From positions 2,914,001-2,978,000 of the forward strand of contig NZ_CP045701.2 of the NCBI RefSeq assembly GCF_009601685.2: a stretch of 64,000 nucleotides of DNA. The letters are read 5' to 3'. Source of the stretch: Pseudomonas brassicacearum (GTDB lineage: Bacteria > Pseudomonadota > Gammaproteobacteria > Pseudomonadales > Pseudomonadaceae). The notes below the pieces were generated by a model. It was not told the origin of the DNA. It ran no database searches and saw nothing but the letters and a program-made list of their open reading frames with translations. The position numbers were made by a program, and so were the translations under genes. Positions 8,286 through 18,090 of the stretch are shown in pieces (the first letter of the stretch is position 1; each line of letters starts with the position of its first letter).

Positions 8286-9116
8286 ATGGATTTGTGGACC
8301 GCCTTTTCGGCACTGATTCTTGGCGTAGTGGAAGGCCTGACGGAATTCCTGCCGATTTCCAGCACGGGGCACCAGATCATAGTTGCCGACTTGCTTGAGT
8401 TTGGTGGCGAACGTGCGATGGCGTTCAACATTATCATCCAGCTCGGCGCGATCCTGGCGGTGGTCTGGGAGTTCCGCCGCAAGATATTCGACGTGGTGTT
8501 GGGCCTGCCGACGCAACCCAGCGATCGCCGCTTTACCGCCAACCTGCTGATCGCCTTCATGCCCGCCGTGGTCTTGGGTGTGCTGTTTGCCGACTGGATC
8601 CACCACTACCTGTTCAACCCGATTACGGTGGCCGCCGCGCTGGTGGTGGGCGGTCTGGTGATGCTCTGGGCCGAGAAGCGCCAGCACCAGGTGCACGCTA
8701 TGACCGTGGACGAGATTACCTGGAAAGATGCGCTGAAGGTCGGCCTGGCCCAATGCATTGCGATGATTCCAGGCACGTCCCGTTCCGGTGCGACCATCAT
8801 CGGTGGCTTGTTGTTCGGGCTGTCGCGTAAAACCGCGACCGAGTTTTCGTTCTTCCTGGCGATGCCGACCATGGTCGGTGCGGCTGTCTACTCGGGCTAC
8901 AAATACCGTGAGTTGTTTGTCCCGGCGGATTTCCCGGTGTTCGCCATTGGCTTCGTCACGGCGTTCATTTTCGCCATGATTGCGGTCAAGGCCCTGCTGC
9001 GATTCATCGCCAGCCACAGCTACGCCGTGTTCGCCTGGTATCGAATCGCCTTCGGCCTGTTGATCCTGGCAACCTGGCAGTTCGGCTGGGTGGACTGGAC
9101 CGCTGCCAAGCCATGA
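8286..9116 (+). CDS. uppP: Undecaprenyl-diphosphate phosphatase UppP (BacA family)
   Basis: Integral membrane phosphatase of 276 residues that regenerates undecaprenyl phosphate, the lipid carrier for peptidoglycan and other cell-wall polymers; overproduction gives bacitracin resistance. Both family signatures are intact: [14 protein letters not shown] near the N-terminus and PGTSRSG around residue 163. There are about eight hydrophobic segments. A GGGG-rich ribosome site precedes the ATG. The stop overlaps the start of the next gene by four bases (ATGA). Confidence 0.95.
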   Translation: MDLWTAFSALILGVVEGLTEFLPISSTGHQIIVADLLEFGGERAMAFNIIIQLGAILAVVWEFRRKIFDVVLGLPTQPSDRRFTANLLIAFMPAVVLGVLFADWIHHYLFNPITVAAALVVGGLVMLWAEKRQHQVHAMTVDEITWKDALKVGLAQCIAMIPGTSRSGATIIGGLLFGLSRKTATEFSFFLAMPTMVGAAVYSGYKYRELFVPADFPVFAIGFVTAFIFAMIAVKALLRFIASHSYAVFAWYRIAFGLLILATWQFGWVDWTAAKP

Positions 9117-9532
9117 ACGAACCAGGCAACCGCAAGCGCGCCGGACGCAATGCTGAAGGTCGCGTGCAGCATCTGCGGCTCAAGCTGATGGCGTTTGTGC
9201 TGCTCTGTGCCTTGCCGGTGTTCGGTTCGCTGCTGTTCGGGCTGCGGGCGGTGTCGTGGGTGCCGATGGTGGCTTATGGCGTCGTCAGCGTGGTGGCGTT
9301 CCTGCTGTACTGGAGCGACAAGCGCAAGGCGCGCGCCGACGCCTGGCGCACCCCGGAGAACGTGCTGCATGCGGTGGAGCTGGCCGGCGGTTGGCCCGGC
9401 GCCTTGCTGGCCCAGCAGCTGTTTCGCCACAAGACTCGCAAAGTGTCGTTTCAGGTCGTGTTCTGGTTCATCGTGCTGTTGCACCAGGTGTTCTGGATCG
9501 ACCAGTTGTTCCTGGGCCGCTTTGTGTTTTGA
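9113..9532 (+). CDS. DUF1294 family small membrane protein
   Basis: 139 residues: a basic N-terminal tail, two hydrophobic segments near 24-65, then the DUF1294 signature ([47 protein letters not shown]) and a last hydrophobic segment. Many relatives carry an N-terminal cold-shock domain; this one does not. Function is unknown. It is translationally coupled to uppP by a four-base overlap, so it is probably made together with the lipid-carrier phosphatase. Confidence 0.85.
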   Translation: MNEPGNRKRAGRNAEGRVQHLRLKLMAFVLLCALPVFGSLLFGLRAVSWVPMVAYGVVSVVAFLLYWSDKRKARADAWRTPENVLHAVELAGGWPGALLAQQLFRHKTRKVSFQVVFWFIVLLHQVFWIDQLFLGRFVF

Positions 9533-9536
9533 ATAA

Positions 9537-9887
9537 CTAGAGCAACAAGCCCGCCTGGGTGCGCTTGGGCAATTTGCTGACCACCAACTGGTGTGAACGT
9601 TGCAGCAGGCCACGCAGCTCTTCGCCATCCAGCGGGTAGGGCACCTGCATGATGACCCACTGGGCCCGCGCCAGGTAAGGCGCGGGGTGGATGCCCGGCC
9701 GATCGCAATGGCCCAGGAACAGGTCCTTGTCGACCTTGAACGCCAGCGAGTCGCCTCGCAGGCCCTGCAAGGCGAACATCTTGTTCCCGGCAATGGAAAA
9801 CACCCGCACGCCGCCCCATTTGTAGTCCTCCCTGGCACCGGGCAGGTCCAGGCAAAACTGCGCGACATCCTCTTCGCTCAACCTCAT
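9537..9887 (-). CDS. MmcQ/YjbR family protein
   Basis: 116 residues matching the MmcQ/YjbR family: an N-terminal LPGAREDYKWG motif, KMFALQGL, then SLAFKVDKDLF and a C-terminal helical part with RSHQLVVSKLPKR. Family members have a CyaY-like fold and are often called DNA-binding, but no clear function is established. It overlaps the upstream LysR gene by four bases, so both are probably one transcript. Its 3' end faces the DUF1294 gene 4 bp away. Confidence 0.85.
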   Translation of the reverse strand: MRLSEEDVAQFCLDLPGAREDYKWGGVRVFSIAGNKMFALQGLRGDSLAFKVDKDLFLGHCDRPGIHPAPYLARAQWVIMQVPYPLDGEELRGLLQRSHQLVVSKLPKRTQAGLLL

Positions 9888-10792
9888 ATCGTTCTATCTC
9901 CACAGCCCTCGAAGGCTTCCACCAAATGATCGATCCATGCACGCACCGCCGGCAACATGCCGCGCCGATGCGGGTAGACCGCCTGGAGCCAGCCATCGGG
10001 TGACGACCATCCAGGCAACAGTTCCACCAGTGTGCCGTCCTGCAATTCCTGCTCGCAATACATGCTCGGCAATAAAGTGAAGCCCAGGCCGGCGAGGGTG
10101 CAGGCCCGGCGCACAATGAAGTCGTCAATGCCCAGGCGGGCTTCCAGGCTCAGTTCCACACGCTGCCCGTCGGCGCTGACCAGGCGCAGGTGCACCTGGC
10201 GATCGGCTTCCAATGCCCCCAGCACCGGCAACTGCTTGAGATCATCCGGGGTTTCGATCCGCCGTCCTTCGACAAAGGCCGGGCTGGCGACCATCATCAG
10301 CCGCGCCTGGCGCAGACGCCGGGTCATCAGCAAGGGGTCTTCGTCCCCCAGGTCGCGCACGCGCAACGCCACATCGATGCCTTCGCTGATCAGGTCGACC
10401 CGCCGGTTAAGCAGGGTCATCTCCAGTTGCACCAAAGGGTATTTCACCAGGAAGGTTTCGATTATCACCGGCAGGAACTGGTGGGCCAGGCCCACCGGGC
10501 TCGATACGCGCAATCGGCCACGCGGTTCGCTGGACATGCTCGCCACCGCCTCGTCGGCCATCTCGGCCTCCAGCAACATCGCCTGGCAATGGCGCAGGTA
10601 ACGCTCACCGACCGCGGTCAACTTCAATTGGCGAGTGGTGCGTTGGAGCAACCGGGCGCCGAGGCGTTCTTCCAGCTCGGCAATCCGGCGTGACAGCCGC
10701 GATTTGGGAATCCCCAGCAATCGCCCGGCCGCCGCGAAACCGCCGGCTTCGACGACTTTGGCGAAGTAGTACAAGTCATTGAGGTCTTGCAT
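9884..10792 (-). CDS. LysR-type transcriptional regulator, divergent to azoR
   Basis: 302 residues. An N-terminal winged helix-turn-helix (LNDLYYFAKVVEAGGFAAAG, then LGIPKSRLSRRIAELEERLG) is followed by a LysR substrate-binding domain. The SRLSRRI recognition helix and this domain type are common in regulators of quinone- or electrophile-responsive oxidoreductases. It is divergent from the azoreductase gene across 129 bp with a TTGTCC-N8-GGACAA palindrome, the usual layout for a LysR protein controlling its neighbour. The inducer is unknown. Confidence 0.9.
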   Translation of the reverse strand: MQDLNDLYYFAKVVEAGGFAAAGRLLGIPKSRLSRRIAELEERLGARLLQRTTRQLKLTAVGERYLRHCQAMLLEAEMADEAVASMSSEPRGRLRVSSPVGLAHQFLPVIIETFLVKYPLVQLEMTLLNRRVDLISEGIDVALRVRDLGDEDPLLMTRRLRQARLMMVASPAFVEGRRIETPDDLKQLPVLGALEADRQVHLRLVSADGQRVELSLEARLGIDDFIVRRACTLAGLGFTLLPSMYCEQELQDGTLVELLPGWSSPDGWLQAVYPHRRGMLPAVRAWIDHLVEAFEGCGDRTI

Positions 10793-10803
10793 GTTGAGCT
10801 CGA

Positions 10804-10823
10804 TTGTCCTGTCAGTGGGACAA
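10804..10823. promoter_or_regulatory. Palindromic operator between the LysR gene and azoR
   Basis: TTGTCC-TGTCAGTG-GGACAA has perfect 6-bp arms and begins 12 bp upstream of the LysR start codon. Its size and place fit a LysR binding site used for autoregulation and azoR control; binding is inferred. Confidence 0.5.
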
Positions 10824-10921
10824 ACTATCGCATTTATGCTGTCTTATCGATCATTAGCTTCGTCGATAGGATGGTCACCCATTGATCGCCCGGTTGCGGT
10901 CCTCACTTGGAGAGCACTGAC

Positions 10922-11530
10922 ATGAAACTGCTGCACATCGACTCGAGCATCCTCGGCGACAACTCCGCTTCCCGCCAATTGAGCCGCGAAGTGGTTCAAG
11001 CCTGGAAAGCTGCCGAGCCAGGCATCACGGTGACCTACCGCGACCTGGCCGCTGACGCCATCAGCCATTTTTCCGCCCAGACCTTGATCGCCGCCGGCAC
11101 CAGCGCCGAATTGCGCGACGCAGCGCTCAAGCATGAAGCCGATCTCAGCGCGTCGGCGATGGCCGAATTCCTGGCCGCTGATGCGGTGGTCATCGCCGCG
11201 CCGATGTATAACTTCAGCATTCCGACCCAACTCAAGGCCTGGATCGACCGCATCGCCGTGGCCGGCCAGACGTTCCGCTACACCGAAGCCGGTCCCGAAG
11301 GCCTGTGTGGCGGCAAGAAACTGGTGATCGTTTCCACCGCAGGTGGTTTGCATGCCGGCCAACCGAGCGGCGTAGGGCACGAGGATTATCTGAAGCTGAT
11401 GTTCGGTTTCCTCGGCATCACCGATATCGAATTCGTCCGCGCCGAGGGCCTGGCCTACGGTGACGATATGCGCACCAAAGCCATGAGCGAAGCCACGTTG
11501 CAGATCGGCCAGCAGTTCGCTGCTGCATAA
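10922..11530 (+). CDS. azoR: FMN-dependent NADH-azoreductase
   Basis: Flavodoxin-like oxidoreductase of 202 residues that reduces azo compounds and quinones with NAD(P)H. Family motifs are the phosphate-binding [17 protein letters not shown] loop, the FMN-contacting [17 protein letters not shown], and the STAGG loop ([10 protein letters not shown]). The start at 10922 has GGAG 8 bases upstream; the frame opens slightly earlier without a site. Two-electron quinone reduction is the probable physiological role, consistent with a divergent LysR regulator. Confidence 0.93.
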   Translation: MKLLHIDSSILGDNSASRQLSREVVQAWKAAEPGITVTYRDLAADAISHFSAQTLIAAGTSAELRDAALKHEADLSASAMAEFLAADAVVIAAPMYNFSIPTQLKAWIDRIAVAGQTFRYTEAGPEGLCGGKKLVIVSTAGGLHAGQPSGVGHEDYLKLMFGFLGITDIEFVRAEGLAYGDDMRTKAMSEATLQIGQQFAAA

Positions 11531-11714
11531 GGCTTGCGTAAAGGCTCTAAGCTATTGGGGCAACCTTCGTAAAACCCTGTATTCTCGTCGTCATTGGATG
11601 GTCGGGATGCAGGGTTTTGCTGCATTCGGCGCTGGGCTTTATGGCGCAGGTTATGCACGGCCAAGACGGCGAGCGACGGGGCCTTCCCGTGCGCTGGTGA
11701 AGGTGGAAGATTCG

Positions 11715-12752
11715 ATGACGCGTTTTGGTGCAGCGTTGCTGCTTTGCTTGTGTGCCAGTCTCGGTCCAGTGCAGGCCGCCCCGGGGCCACATCCGCATTG
11801 GAGCGCCGGTTTCCATGAGCTGAGTTTTCTCGATCCGCTGGATCAGCAGCCGATGCATGCCATCGCCTTTTATCCGTCCACCGACCGGGAACAGTCCAGC
11901 CTGCTGGGTGGCTACCAGATCGATGCCGCGCCAGACGCCAAGATCGCTATCGGGCGCTTTCCGCTGTTGATGCTGTCCCCTGGCAATACCGGTACGCCGC
12001 TGGCCCTGCATGACCTGGCCACTTCGCTGGCGCGCAAGGGGTTTGTCATAGTGGCGGTGACTCATCCCGGCGACAACGCTCAGGATCACAGCCGGCTTGG
12101 CACCCTGAGCAACCTGTACGGGCGGCCGATCCAGATTTCCGAAGCCATCACCGCAACGCTCAATGACCCGATGCTCTCGCCGTTCGTCAATGCCGGGCAG
12201 GTCGGGGTGATCGGCTATTCGGCCGGTGGCGAAACCGCGCTGATCCTGTCCGGTGCGACGCCCGACCTCAATCGCCTGCGCCGCTACTGCGTAGAGCGGC
12301 CGGACGACCGGGACGCCTGCAATACCCAGGGCGAACTGATCGCTGATCGCGATGACCTGCAACCGGTGGCTGACCCCAGGGTCCGGGCGTTGTTGTTGAT
12401 GGCACCGTTGAGCCTGAAGTTCGGCCGTCATACCCTGGCTGATGTTCATGTGCCGGTGCTGCTGTACAGCGGCGATGGCGACAAACTCGTGGCCTTCGAC
12501 AAGAATGCCGCCGCTCTGGCCCGTAAGCTGCCCACTGCGCCGGACTTCAAGACCCTGGCCGGTGCGGGGCATTTTGTCTTCCTGGCACCGTGCACAGACG
12601 AGCAGATCGCCGCGATGCCGGCGCTTTGCACGGATGCTGACGGTGTCGACCGCAAGGACATCCACCGCACCATGATTTCCGAGGCCAGCCGCTTTTTCGG
12701 CGAGGCCTTGGGCAAGCCGACCCGGGCGGGGATGAGGACGGCTGATCAATGA
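11715..12752 (+). CDS. Secreted alpha/beta-hydrolase (dienelactone hydrolase / PAF-acetylhydrolase-like)
   Basis: 345 residues with a signal peptide (MTRFGAALLLCLCASLGPVQA). The hydrolase fold shows the nucleophile elbow GYSAGG (Ser), the acid in YSGDGDKLV and the catalytic His in GAGHFVF. LLMLSPGNTG is the oxyanion strand. Cys pairs (RRYCVERPDDRDAC, APCTDEQ...ALC) suggest disulfides in the periplasm or outside the cell. Relatives include predicted dienelactone hydrolases; the substrate is unknown. The frame is open from 11598, but the start before the signal peptide is preferred. Confidence 0.82.
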   Translation: MTRFGAALLLCLCASLGPVQAAPGPHPHWSAGFHELSFLDPLDQQPMHAIAFYPSTDREQSSLLGGYQIDAAPDAKIAIGRFPLLMLSPGNTGTPLALHDLATSLARKGFVIVAVTHPGDNAQDHSRLGTLSNLYGRPIQISEAITATLNDPMLSPFVNAGQVGVIGYSAGGETALILSGATPDLNRLRRYCVERPDDRDACNTQGELIADRDDLQPVADPRVRALLLMAPLSLKFGRHTLADVHVPVLLYSGDGDKLVAFDKNAAALARKLPTAPDFKTLAGAGHFVFLAPCTDEQIAAMPALCTDADGVDRKDIHRTMISEASRFFGEALGKPTRAGMRTADQ

Positions 12753-13042
12753 GGTAGTGCTGTTCACTTAAGCGTTCCCGGTGATCTTCCGTTCCGAGTT
12801 TTTGGTGTGTATATCCGTTTCTGCGGTAACGGCTACTTAGGGTTCCGCCCTGACGGCGGCTCACTTTTGGAAGAGCCGGGAGCCGGACCAGCCAAAAGTA
12901 AGCAAAAACGCTCATGCCCCACCACTTGGCACCTCGCTTAGGCTCGGTGTGCCCGAACGAAGGCATTGCTCCGTGGGCCCACTACGCAATACCTGCGTTC
13001 GGCCAGCGTGGTTAACGGGGCGCCCGAGATCAACGTCCACCG

Positions 13043-13394
13043 CGAGGCGGCCTTATAGCCGACCTGGCTCTTTCGGTCGTACACCCATCAGATCTGTTTG
13101 AGCAGGACCTGTGGAAGCAAAGCTTGCTCGAGAAGCGGCCTCACAGCCGACCTGATTCTCCCGTTCGTACGCCCATCAGATCTGTTTGAGCAGGACCTGT
13201 GGAAGCAAAGCTTGCTCGAGAAGCGGCCTCACAGCCGACCTGGTTCTCCCGTTCGTACGCCCGTCAGATCTGTTTGAGCAGGACCTGTGGGAGCAAAGCT
13301 TGTTCGAGAAGCGGCCTCACAGCCGACCTGGTTCTCCCGTTCGTACACCCATCAGATCTGTCTGAGCAGGACCTGTGGGAGCAAAGCTTGCTCG
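13043..13394. repeat. 88-bp tandem repeat array
   Basis: GATCTGTTTGAGCAGGACCT recurs at 13091, 13179, 13267 and 13355, a strict 88-bp period with only a few base changes. A partial unit precedes the first (from about 13043), and the fourth diverges after about 13394. Each unit carries a REP-like GAAGCAAAGCTTGCTCG or GAGCAAAGCTTGYTCG core. Confidence 0.92.
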
Positions 13395-13465
13395 CGATAG
13401 CGGTCGATCAGCTTGCATCAGCGCTGGATGTGCCGCCGTCTTCGCGAGCAAGCTTTGCTCCCACA
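13374..13465. repeat. REPIN (paired inverted REPs)
   Basis: TGTGGGAGCAAAGCTTGCTC at 13374 and its inverted partner ending at 13465 (GAGCAAGCTTTGCTCCCACA) are separated by about 50 bp and flanked inward by ATAGCGG and CCGCCGT. It forms the core of the larger inverted-repeat element and grades into its last 88-bp unit. Confidence 0.85.
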
Positions 13466-13753
13466 GATCTGACGGGTGTACGACCGGAAGAGCCAGGTCG
13501 GCTATCAGGCCGCCTCGCGATGGACGTTGATCTCGGCGCCCCGTTAACCACGCTGGCCGAACGCAGGTATTGTGGAGTGGGTATCCCGGCATGGATGCCG
13601 GGATACCCACGCTGGGCCATGGATGACCCTTCGCGGCGGGCCCACGGAGCAATGCCGGAGTGAGGGCACTCCGAGCCTAAGCGAGGTGCCAAGTGGTGGG
13701 GCAGAGCGTTTTTGCCATTCCTGAAACAAGCGCCGTTTCCCTAGTGAACAGTA

Positions 13754-14947
13754 TTACGAAGACGCGTTCATGGCTCGGCGACGCAGCAGCAGAGTCAGGC
13801 CCAGCCCAGTGACGGACAACAAGGCGGCACAGAAGAAAATCGACGAATAACCCAGGTTCAACGCCACCGCCCCCATCAGCGGACCGGCAATCGCCAGCGC
13901 CAGGTCAAAGAACACCGCATAGGCGCTCAAACCCGCACCCCGGCTGGTGTTCGGCACTTGCTTGATGGCCTCCACCCCCAGCGCCGGGTATACCAGCGAC
14001 AGCCCGAAACCAGCCAGCCCGGCACCGACCAGGGCGAACGCGGTGGACGGCGCCAGCCACAGCAATACCAGCCCGAGGGTTTCAATGCTCATGCAGGCAA
14101 TGGCCGAGTTGAAGCCACCGAAGCGGGCGATGCTGGAAATGAACAACAACCGTGCCAGGATGAAGCAGATCCCGAAGACCGTCAGGCACCAGGCCGCGCC
14201 GGTCCAGCCGCGACTGATATAGAACAATGTGATGAACGTGGTGAGCGTGCCATAGCCGATCGACGCCAGGCTCAGGCTCGCGCCGAACGGTGCAATGCGT
14301 CCAAACACCGCCCAGAAAGGCAAGCGTTCGCCACGAATGACCGGCACCGATGGCTTGTTGCGAATCATCAACAGCGCCGCCCCGGCCAGCACCGACAAAG
14401 CCACACCCAGGCTGGCGAACCCCAGCTCACCGACCATCACCACGCCCAGCGGGGCGCCGATGGCGATGGCTCCGTACGAGGCGATACCGTTCCAGGAAAT
14501 CGAACGGGCTGTGTGCTCCACACCCACCTGGCCCATGCACCAACTGATGGTGCCCACGCCAATCAGCCCTTGGGCCACGCCAAGCAGCAAGCGCCCAGCA
14601 ATCAGAATCAACAGGCTGGGCAGGGGAAAGCTTTGCAGCAAGATCGAGAGCAGCGTCAGCAAACCGCTGAGCACAATCCCCGACAGCCCGTAGACGATTG
14701 CCCGCTTCGTGCCGACGCTGTCCGACAGTCGCCCGGCCATGGGGCGGCTGAGCAGGGTCGCCAGGTACTGTGAACCGATGGTCAACCCGGCCACCACTGC
14801 GCTGAAGCCCAGTTGCTCGTGGACGTACCCCGGCAGCACGGCGATGGGCAGGCCGATGCATAGAAAGGCGATGAAGGTGTAGAAAACGATGGAAACGATC
14901 TGCAGGGTGATCGACAGGGAGCTGGAGGCAGGTGAGGGCGTGGGCAT
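13754..14947 (-). CDS. MFS transporter (YhhS/YfcJ-like)
   Basis: Major facilitator of 397 residues with about 12 membrane segments. MFS signature A is visible as GRLSDSVGTKRAI after TM2, and the N-terminus (LQIVSIVFYTFIAFLCIGLPIAVLPGYVHEQLGFS) closely follows the YhhS/YfcJ drug or arabinose exporter-like group. A longer frame begins at 14986; 14947 is preferred because relatives start close to this point. The gene is monocistronic. Substrate is unknown. Confidence 0.82.
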   Translation of the reverse strand: MPTPSPASSSLSITLQIVSIVFYTFIAFLCIGLPIAVLPGYVHEQLGFSAVVAGLTIGSQYLATLLSRPMAGRLSDSVGTKRAIVYGLSGIVLSGLLTLLSILLQSFPLPSLLILIAGRLLLGVAQGLIGVGTISWCMGQVGVEHTARSISWNGIASYGAIAIGAPLGVVMVGELGFASLGVALSVLAGAALLMIRNKPSVPVIRGERLPFWAVFGRIAPFGASLSLASIGYGTLTTFITLFYISRGWTGAAWCLTVFGICFILARLLFISSIARFGGFNSAIACMSIETLGLVLLWLAPSTAFALVGAGLAGFGLSLVYPALGVEAIKQVPNTSRGAGLSAYAVFFDLALAIAGPLMGAVALNLGYSSIFFCAALLSVTGLGLTLLLRRRAMNASS

Positions 14948-15071
14948 AGGGCTCGTTCGCGGGCGGCGGTAAGAGAGCCTCATCATGGCGTGAGGTGAGG
15001 ATAAAAGAAAGCAGGCTAACTAAATGGGTTTGGGAGGCTGAGTGCTCAGTTTGAAATGAGGTTGAATGTAC

Positions 15072-15104
15072 CGGCCTCATCGCGAGCAAGCTTGAACTCC
15101 CACA
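15072..15104. repeat. Single REP element
   Basis: CATCGCGAGCAAGCTTGAACTCCCACA, an isolated half of the same REP family found elsewhere in the window, in the gap between the MFS and ABC-F genes. Confidence 0.6.
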
Positions 15105-15125
15105 GGTTGTTGCTCTTTGGGATAC

Positions 15126-15157
15126 AAAAAAGCCCTGTCACATGGACAGGGCTTTGC
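15126..15157 (-). terminator. Rho-independent terminator of the ABC-F gene
   Basis: A perfect 9-bp stem (AGCCCTGTC / GACAGGGCT, 15131-15153) with loop ACATG is followed on the minus strand by TTTTTGT. It lies 33 bp past the ABC-F stop; a weaker T-rich side on the plus strand makes it partly bidirectional. Confidence 0.85.
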
Positions 15158-15185
15158 TTTTGCAGCGAACAGCCAAGGACTGTCC

Positions 15186-16775
15186 TTAGAACACCACACC
15201 CTGGCTACGCAGGTAGTCGTCATAGGTGCCGCTGAAGTCGACCACGCCGTCGGCGCTCAACTCGATGATGCGGGTGGCCAGGGAGGAGACGAACTCACGG
15301 TCATGGCTGACGAAGATCAGCGTGCCCGGGTAGTTTTCCAGCGCCAGGTTCAGCGCTTCGATCGATTCCATGTCCAGGTGGTTGGTCGGCTCGTCCATGA
15401 CCAGCACGTTCGGCTTTTGCAGGATCAGCTTGCCGAACAGCATGCGGCCTTGCTCACCACCGGAAATGACCTTGACCGACTTGAGGATCTCGTCGTTGGA
15501 AAACAGCATGCGGCCCAAGGTGCCACGAACCAGTTGTTCGCCACCCTGGGTCCACTGGCCCATCCAGTCGAACAGGTTGACGTCGTCTTCGAAGTCGTGG
15601 GCATGATCCTGGGCGTAGTAGCCCAGTTCCGCGGCGTCGGTCCATTTCACGGTACCGGCATCGGGTTCCAGTTCATTGACCAGGGTGCGCAGCAAGGTGG
15701 TCTTGCCGATACCGTTCGGGCCAATGATCGCCACGCGTTCACCGGCTTCGACGGTGAAGCTGAAGTCCTTGAACAGCGGCTTGCCGTCAAAACCCTTGGC
15801 CATGCGTTCGACAATGACCGCCTGGCGATGCAGTTTCTTGGTCTGTTCGAAGCGAATGAACGGGCTGACGCGGCTCGATGGCTTGACCTCGGCCAGTTGG
15901 ATCTTGTCGATTTGCTTGGCGCGAGACGTAGCCTGCTTGGCTTTCGAGGCGTTGGCCGAGAAACGGCTGACGAACGACTGCAGCTCGGAAATCTGCGCCT
16001 TCTTCTTGGCGTTGTCCGACAGCAGTTGCTCGCGGGACTGGGTCGCCACGGTCATGTACTCGTCGTAGTTGCCCGGGAACAGGCGCAGCTCGCCGTAGTC
16101 CAGGTCCGCCATGTGGGTGCAGACACTGTTCAGGAAGTGACGGTCGTGGGAGATGATGATCATCAGGCTCGAACGCTGGGTCAGCACGTTTTCCAGCCAG
16201 CGGATGGTGTTGATATCCAGGTGGTTGGTCGGCTCGTCCAGCAGCAGAACTTCCGGGTCGGAGAACAGCGCCTGGGCCAGCAACACTCGCAGTTTCCAGC
16301 CTGGCGACACTTCGCTCATCGGGCCGAAATGCTGCTCGATGCCAATCCCCAGGCCCAACAGCAGTTCACCGGCGCGGGATTCGGCGGTGTAGCCGTCCAT
16401 CTCGGCAAATTCGGTTTCCAGCTCGGCCACGGCCATGCCGTCTTCTTCGGTCATTTCTGGCAGCGAATAGATGCGATCGCGCTCGGCCTTGACCTTCCAC
16501 AGCTCCTCGTGACCCATGATCACGGTGTCGATCACGGTGAATTCTTCGTAGGCGAACTGGTCCTGGCGCAGCTTACCCAGGCGCACGTTCGGCTCGAGCA
16601 TGACCTGGCCGCCGGACGGCTCGAGGTCACCGCCGAGGATTTTCATGAAGGTCGACTTGCCGCAACCGTTGGCGCCAATCAGACCGTAGCGGTTGCCCGC
16701 GCCGAATTTGACAGAGACGTTTTCGAACAGTGGCTTGGCGCCGAACTGCATCGTGATGTTAGCTGTAGAGATCAA
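15186..16775 (-). CDS. ybiT: ABC-F ATPase, YbiT-like ribosome-associated protein
   Basis: 529 residues with two ABC ATPase domains and no membrane segment, the ABC-F layout of ribosome E-site translation factors. Walker A motifs are GANGCGKST and GPNGIGKTT; Walker B motifs with the [12 protein letters not shown] occur in both halves. The linker between the domains is rich in Lys/Arg/Gln ([10 protein letters not shown]...[11 protein letters not shown]), the P-site tRNA-interaction motif region. Length and sequence fit E. coli YbiT (about 530 residues). The start codon is TTG at 16775, supported by AGGAT 8 bases upstream; the next in-frame ATG is codon 9. A terminator follows. Confidence 0.9.
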   Translation of the reverse strand: MISTANITMQFGAKPLFENVSVKFGAGNRYGLIGANGCGKSTFMKILGGDLEPSGGQVMLEPNVRLGKLRQDQFAYEEFTVIDTVIMGHEELWKVKAERDRIYSLPEMTEEDGMAVAELETEFAEMDGYTAESRAGELLLGLGIGIEQHFGPMSEVSPGWKLRVLLAQALFSDPEVLLLDEPTNHLDINTIRWLENVLTQRSSLMIIISHDRHFLNSVCTHMADLDYGELRLFPGNYDEYMTVATQSREQLLSDNAKKKAQISELQSFVSRFSANASKAKQATSRAKQIDKIQLAEVKPSSRVSPFIRFEQTKKLHRQAVIVERMAKGFDGKPLFKDFSFTVEAGERVAIIGPNGIGKTTLLRTLVNELEPDAGTVKWTDAAELGYYAQDHAHDFEDDVNLFDWMGQWTQGGEQLVRGTLGRMLFSNDEILKSVKVISGGEQGRMLFGKLILQKPNVLVMDEPTNHLDMESIEALNLALENYPGTLIFVSHDREFVSSLATRIIELSADGVVDFSGTYDDYLRSQGVVF

Positions 16776-17162
16776 AGGTTTATCCTGCGGAACATTCAGA
16801 GTAGCTAAGGGTGCGGCAGTACCTGTTCAGTACCTGTTTGCGCACGTTGCGACCGCGCAAAGGCGTCGCGGTCGCAAGCGCAAGGGTCCATCCGGCATAA
16901 GAGGACAGCAGCATACGGAGCGCCTGGCCCGGTAGACGTGCGCCGAAGCCGCGTTTGCGGTATCGGCCAAAGGGGGCGCGTAATAGTTGGCGGCGATTGT
17001 ACTGGTCTGGCCGCATAAACGATAGGGTATTGCCCGGGCAAGACAGTTTTTCACAATTGAAGGATAACTTTTGGTTACAAACTGTGGCTAGAATGCCATC
17101 GCACCCTGTGCCACCGCCCTTGCCGCTTGGCTGGCCCGGGGAGGCAACCTGATCACTCCAGC
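16776..17162. other. Intergenic region without a recognisable gene
   Basis: 387 bp between divergent genes. It holds a CGACCGCG...CGCGGTCG-type inverted repeat near 16849-16877 and an AT-richer stretch at 17040-17095 that probably contains the lpxO promoter. Short frames here have no coding character. Confidence 0.5.
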
Positions 17163-18077
17163 ATGGTGACGGTTTTCGTGAAGCTCATCATTGTCGCGAT
17201 CTACATCTTCTCCATTGCCTACGTTCACCTGCGCGGTCGCGTGCGGCATACGTTCGGACGCCAGTTGAGCGATCATTCGTCGTTTCTCGCGCCGATCAAT
17301 TGCCTACTTTACCTGTGCTCGAAACTGCCCAACAGGCCGTTCCTGAGCCCGGCGCAGTTCCCGGACCTGAGCCCGTTGCAGGCCCACTGGCAAGAGATCC
17401 GGGCCGAAGGCCAAGGCCTGTTGCACGCGGGGCAGATCAAGCGTTCCAATCAATACGACGACGTGGGCTTCAACTCGTTCTTCAAGACCGGTTGGAAGCG
17501 TTTCTACCTGAAGTGGTATGGCGACAGCCATCCTTCGGCCATGAAACTGTGCCCACGCACCACCGAACTGGTGCAGAGCATCGGCTCGATCAAGGCGGCG
17601 ATGTTCGCCGAGTTGCCACCGGGCTCGAAGCTGGTGCGGCACCGCGACCCATACGCTGGGTCCTATCGCTATCACCTGGGGCTGGAAACGCCCAACGATG
17701 CGGGCTGCTACATCAATGTCGATGGCGAGCCTTATCATTGGCGCGATGGCGAGGCGGTGATCTTCGACGAAACGTTCATTCATTACGCTCAGAACACCAC
17801 TGACCATAATCGCATCATCCTGTTCTGCGACGTGGAGCGGCCCATGAAGTTTCGCTGGGTTAGCGCGTTCAACCGCTGGTTCAGCCGCACCGTGATGGCC
17901 GCGGCCGGTGCGCCCAACGACGCGGGCGACAGGACGGGCGCCTTGAACCGGGCGTTCTCCAGGCTCTACAAGATCCGGTTGCAGGGCAAGGCCCTGAAAA
18001 AACGCAACCGCACGTTGTATTACCTGCAGAAGTGGGCTTTTTTTGGTGGTTTGCTGGCGATCTTTGTCTGGATCTGA
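17163..18077 (+). CDS. lpxO: LpxO-like lipid A 2-hydroxylase (Fe/2-oxoglutarate dioxygenase)
   Basis: 304 residues of the aspartyl/asparaginyl beta-hydroxylase family, very close in layout to LpxO, which hydroxylates the secondary acyl chain of lipid A. The N-terminal membrane anchor (FVKLIIVAIYIFSIAYVHLRGRVRH) is followed by the double-stranded beta-helix core. Iron and 2-oxoglutarate ligands are visible in VRHRDPYAGSYRYHLGL (His-x-Asp) and FDETFIHYAQN (distal His), with a downstream Arg in NRIILFCDVERP. A C-terminal hydrophobic helix ends the protein. The start at 17163 has a weak ribosome site but gives the family N-terminus. Confidence 0.85.
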   Translation: MVTVFVKLIIVAIYIFSIAYVHLRGRVRHTFGRQLSDHSSFLAPINCLLYLCSKLPNRPFLSPAQFPDLSPLQAHWQEIRAEGQGLLHAGQIKRSNQYDDVGFNSFFKTGWKRFYLKWYGDSHPSAMKLCPRTTELVQSIGSIKAAMFAELPPGSKLVRHRDPYAGSYRYHLGLETPNDAGCYINVDGEPYHWRDGEAVIFDETFIHYAQNTTDHNRIILFCDVERPMKFRWVSAFNRWFSRTVMAAAGAPNDAGDRTGALNRAFSRLYKIRLQGKALKKRNRTLYYLQKWAFFGGLLAIFVWI

Positions 18078-18090
18078 ATTTTTTACCCTC

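Larger units (their letters stand above)
12902..13715. repeat. Large inverted-repeat element between hydrolase and MFS genes
   Basis: The left arm (12902-13096) is repeated inverted as the right arm (13466-13715) with high identity, from GCAAAAACGCT through GATCTG. The right arm carries an extra ~60 bp that includes a perfect 34-bp hairpin (GTGGGTATCCCGGCAT-GG-complement, 13577-13610). Between the arms lie an 88-bp tandem array and a REPIN. The left flank also shows ACTTTTGG/CCAAAAGT arms (12863-12899). I found no credible gene in 12753-13753: frames here lack a plausible start and simply translate repeat DNA. Confidence 0.9.

Noticed and set aside
12753..13753. Several open frames of 60-154 codons on both strands
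   Set aside because: They translate the inverted and 88-bp repeats, share the same repeated peptide in each unit, and lack ribosome sites.
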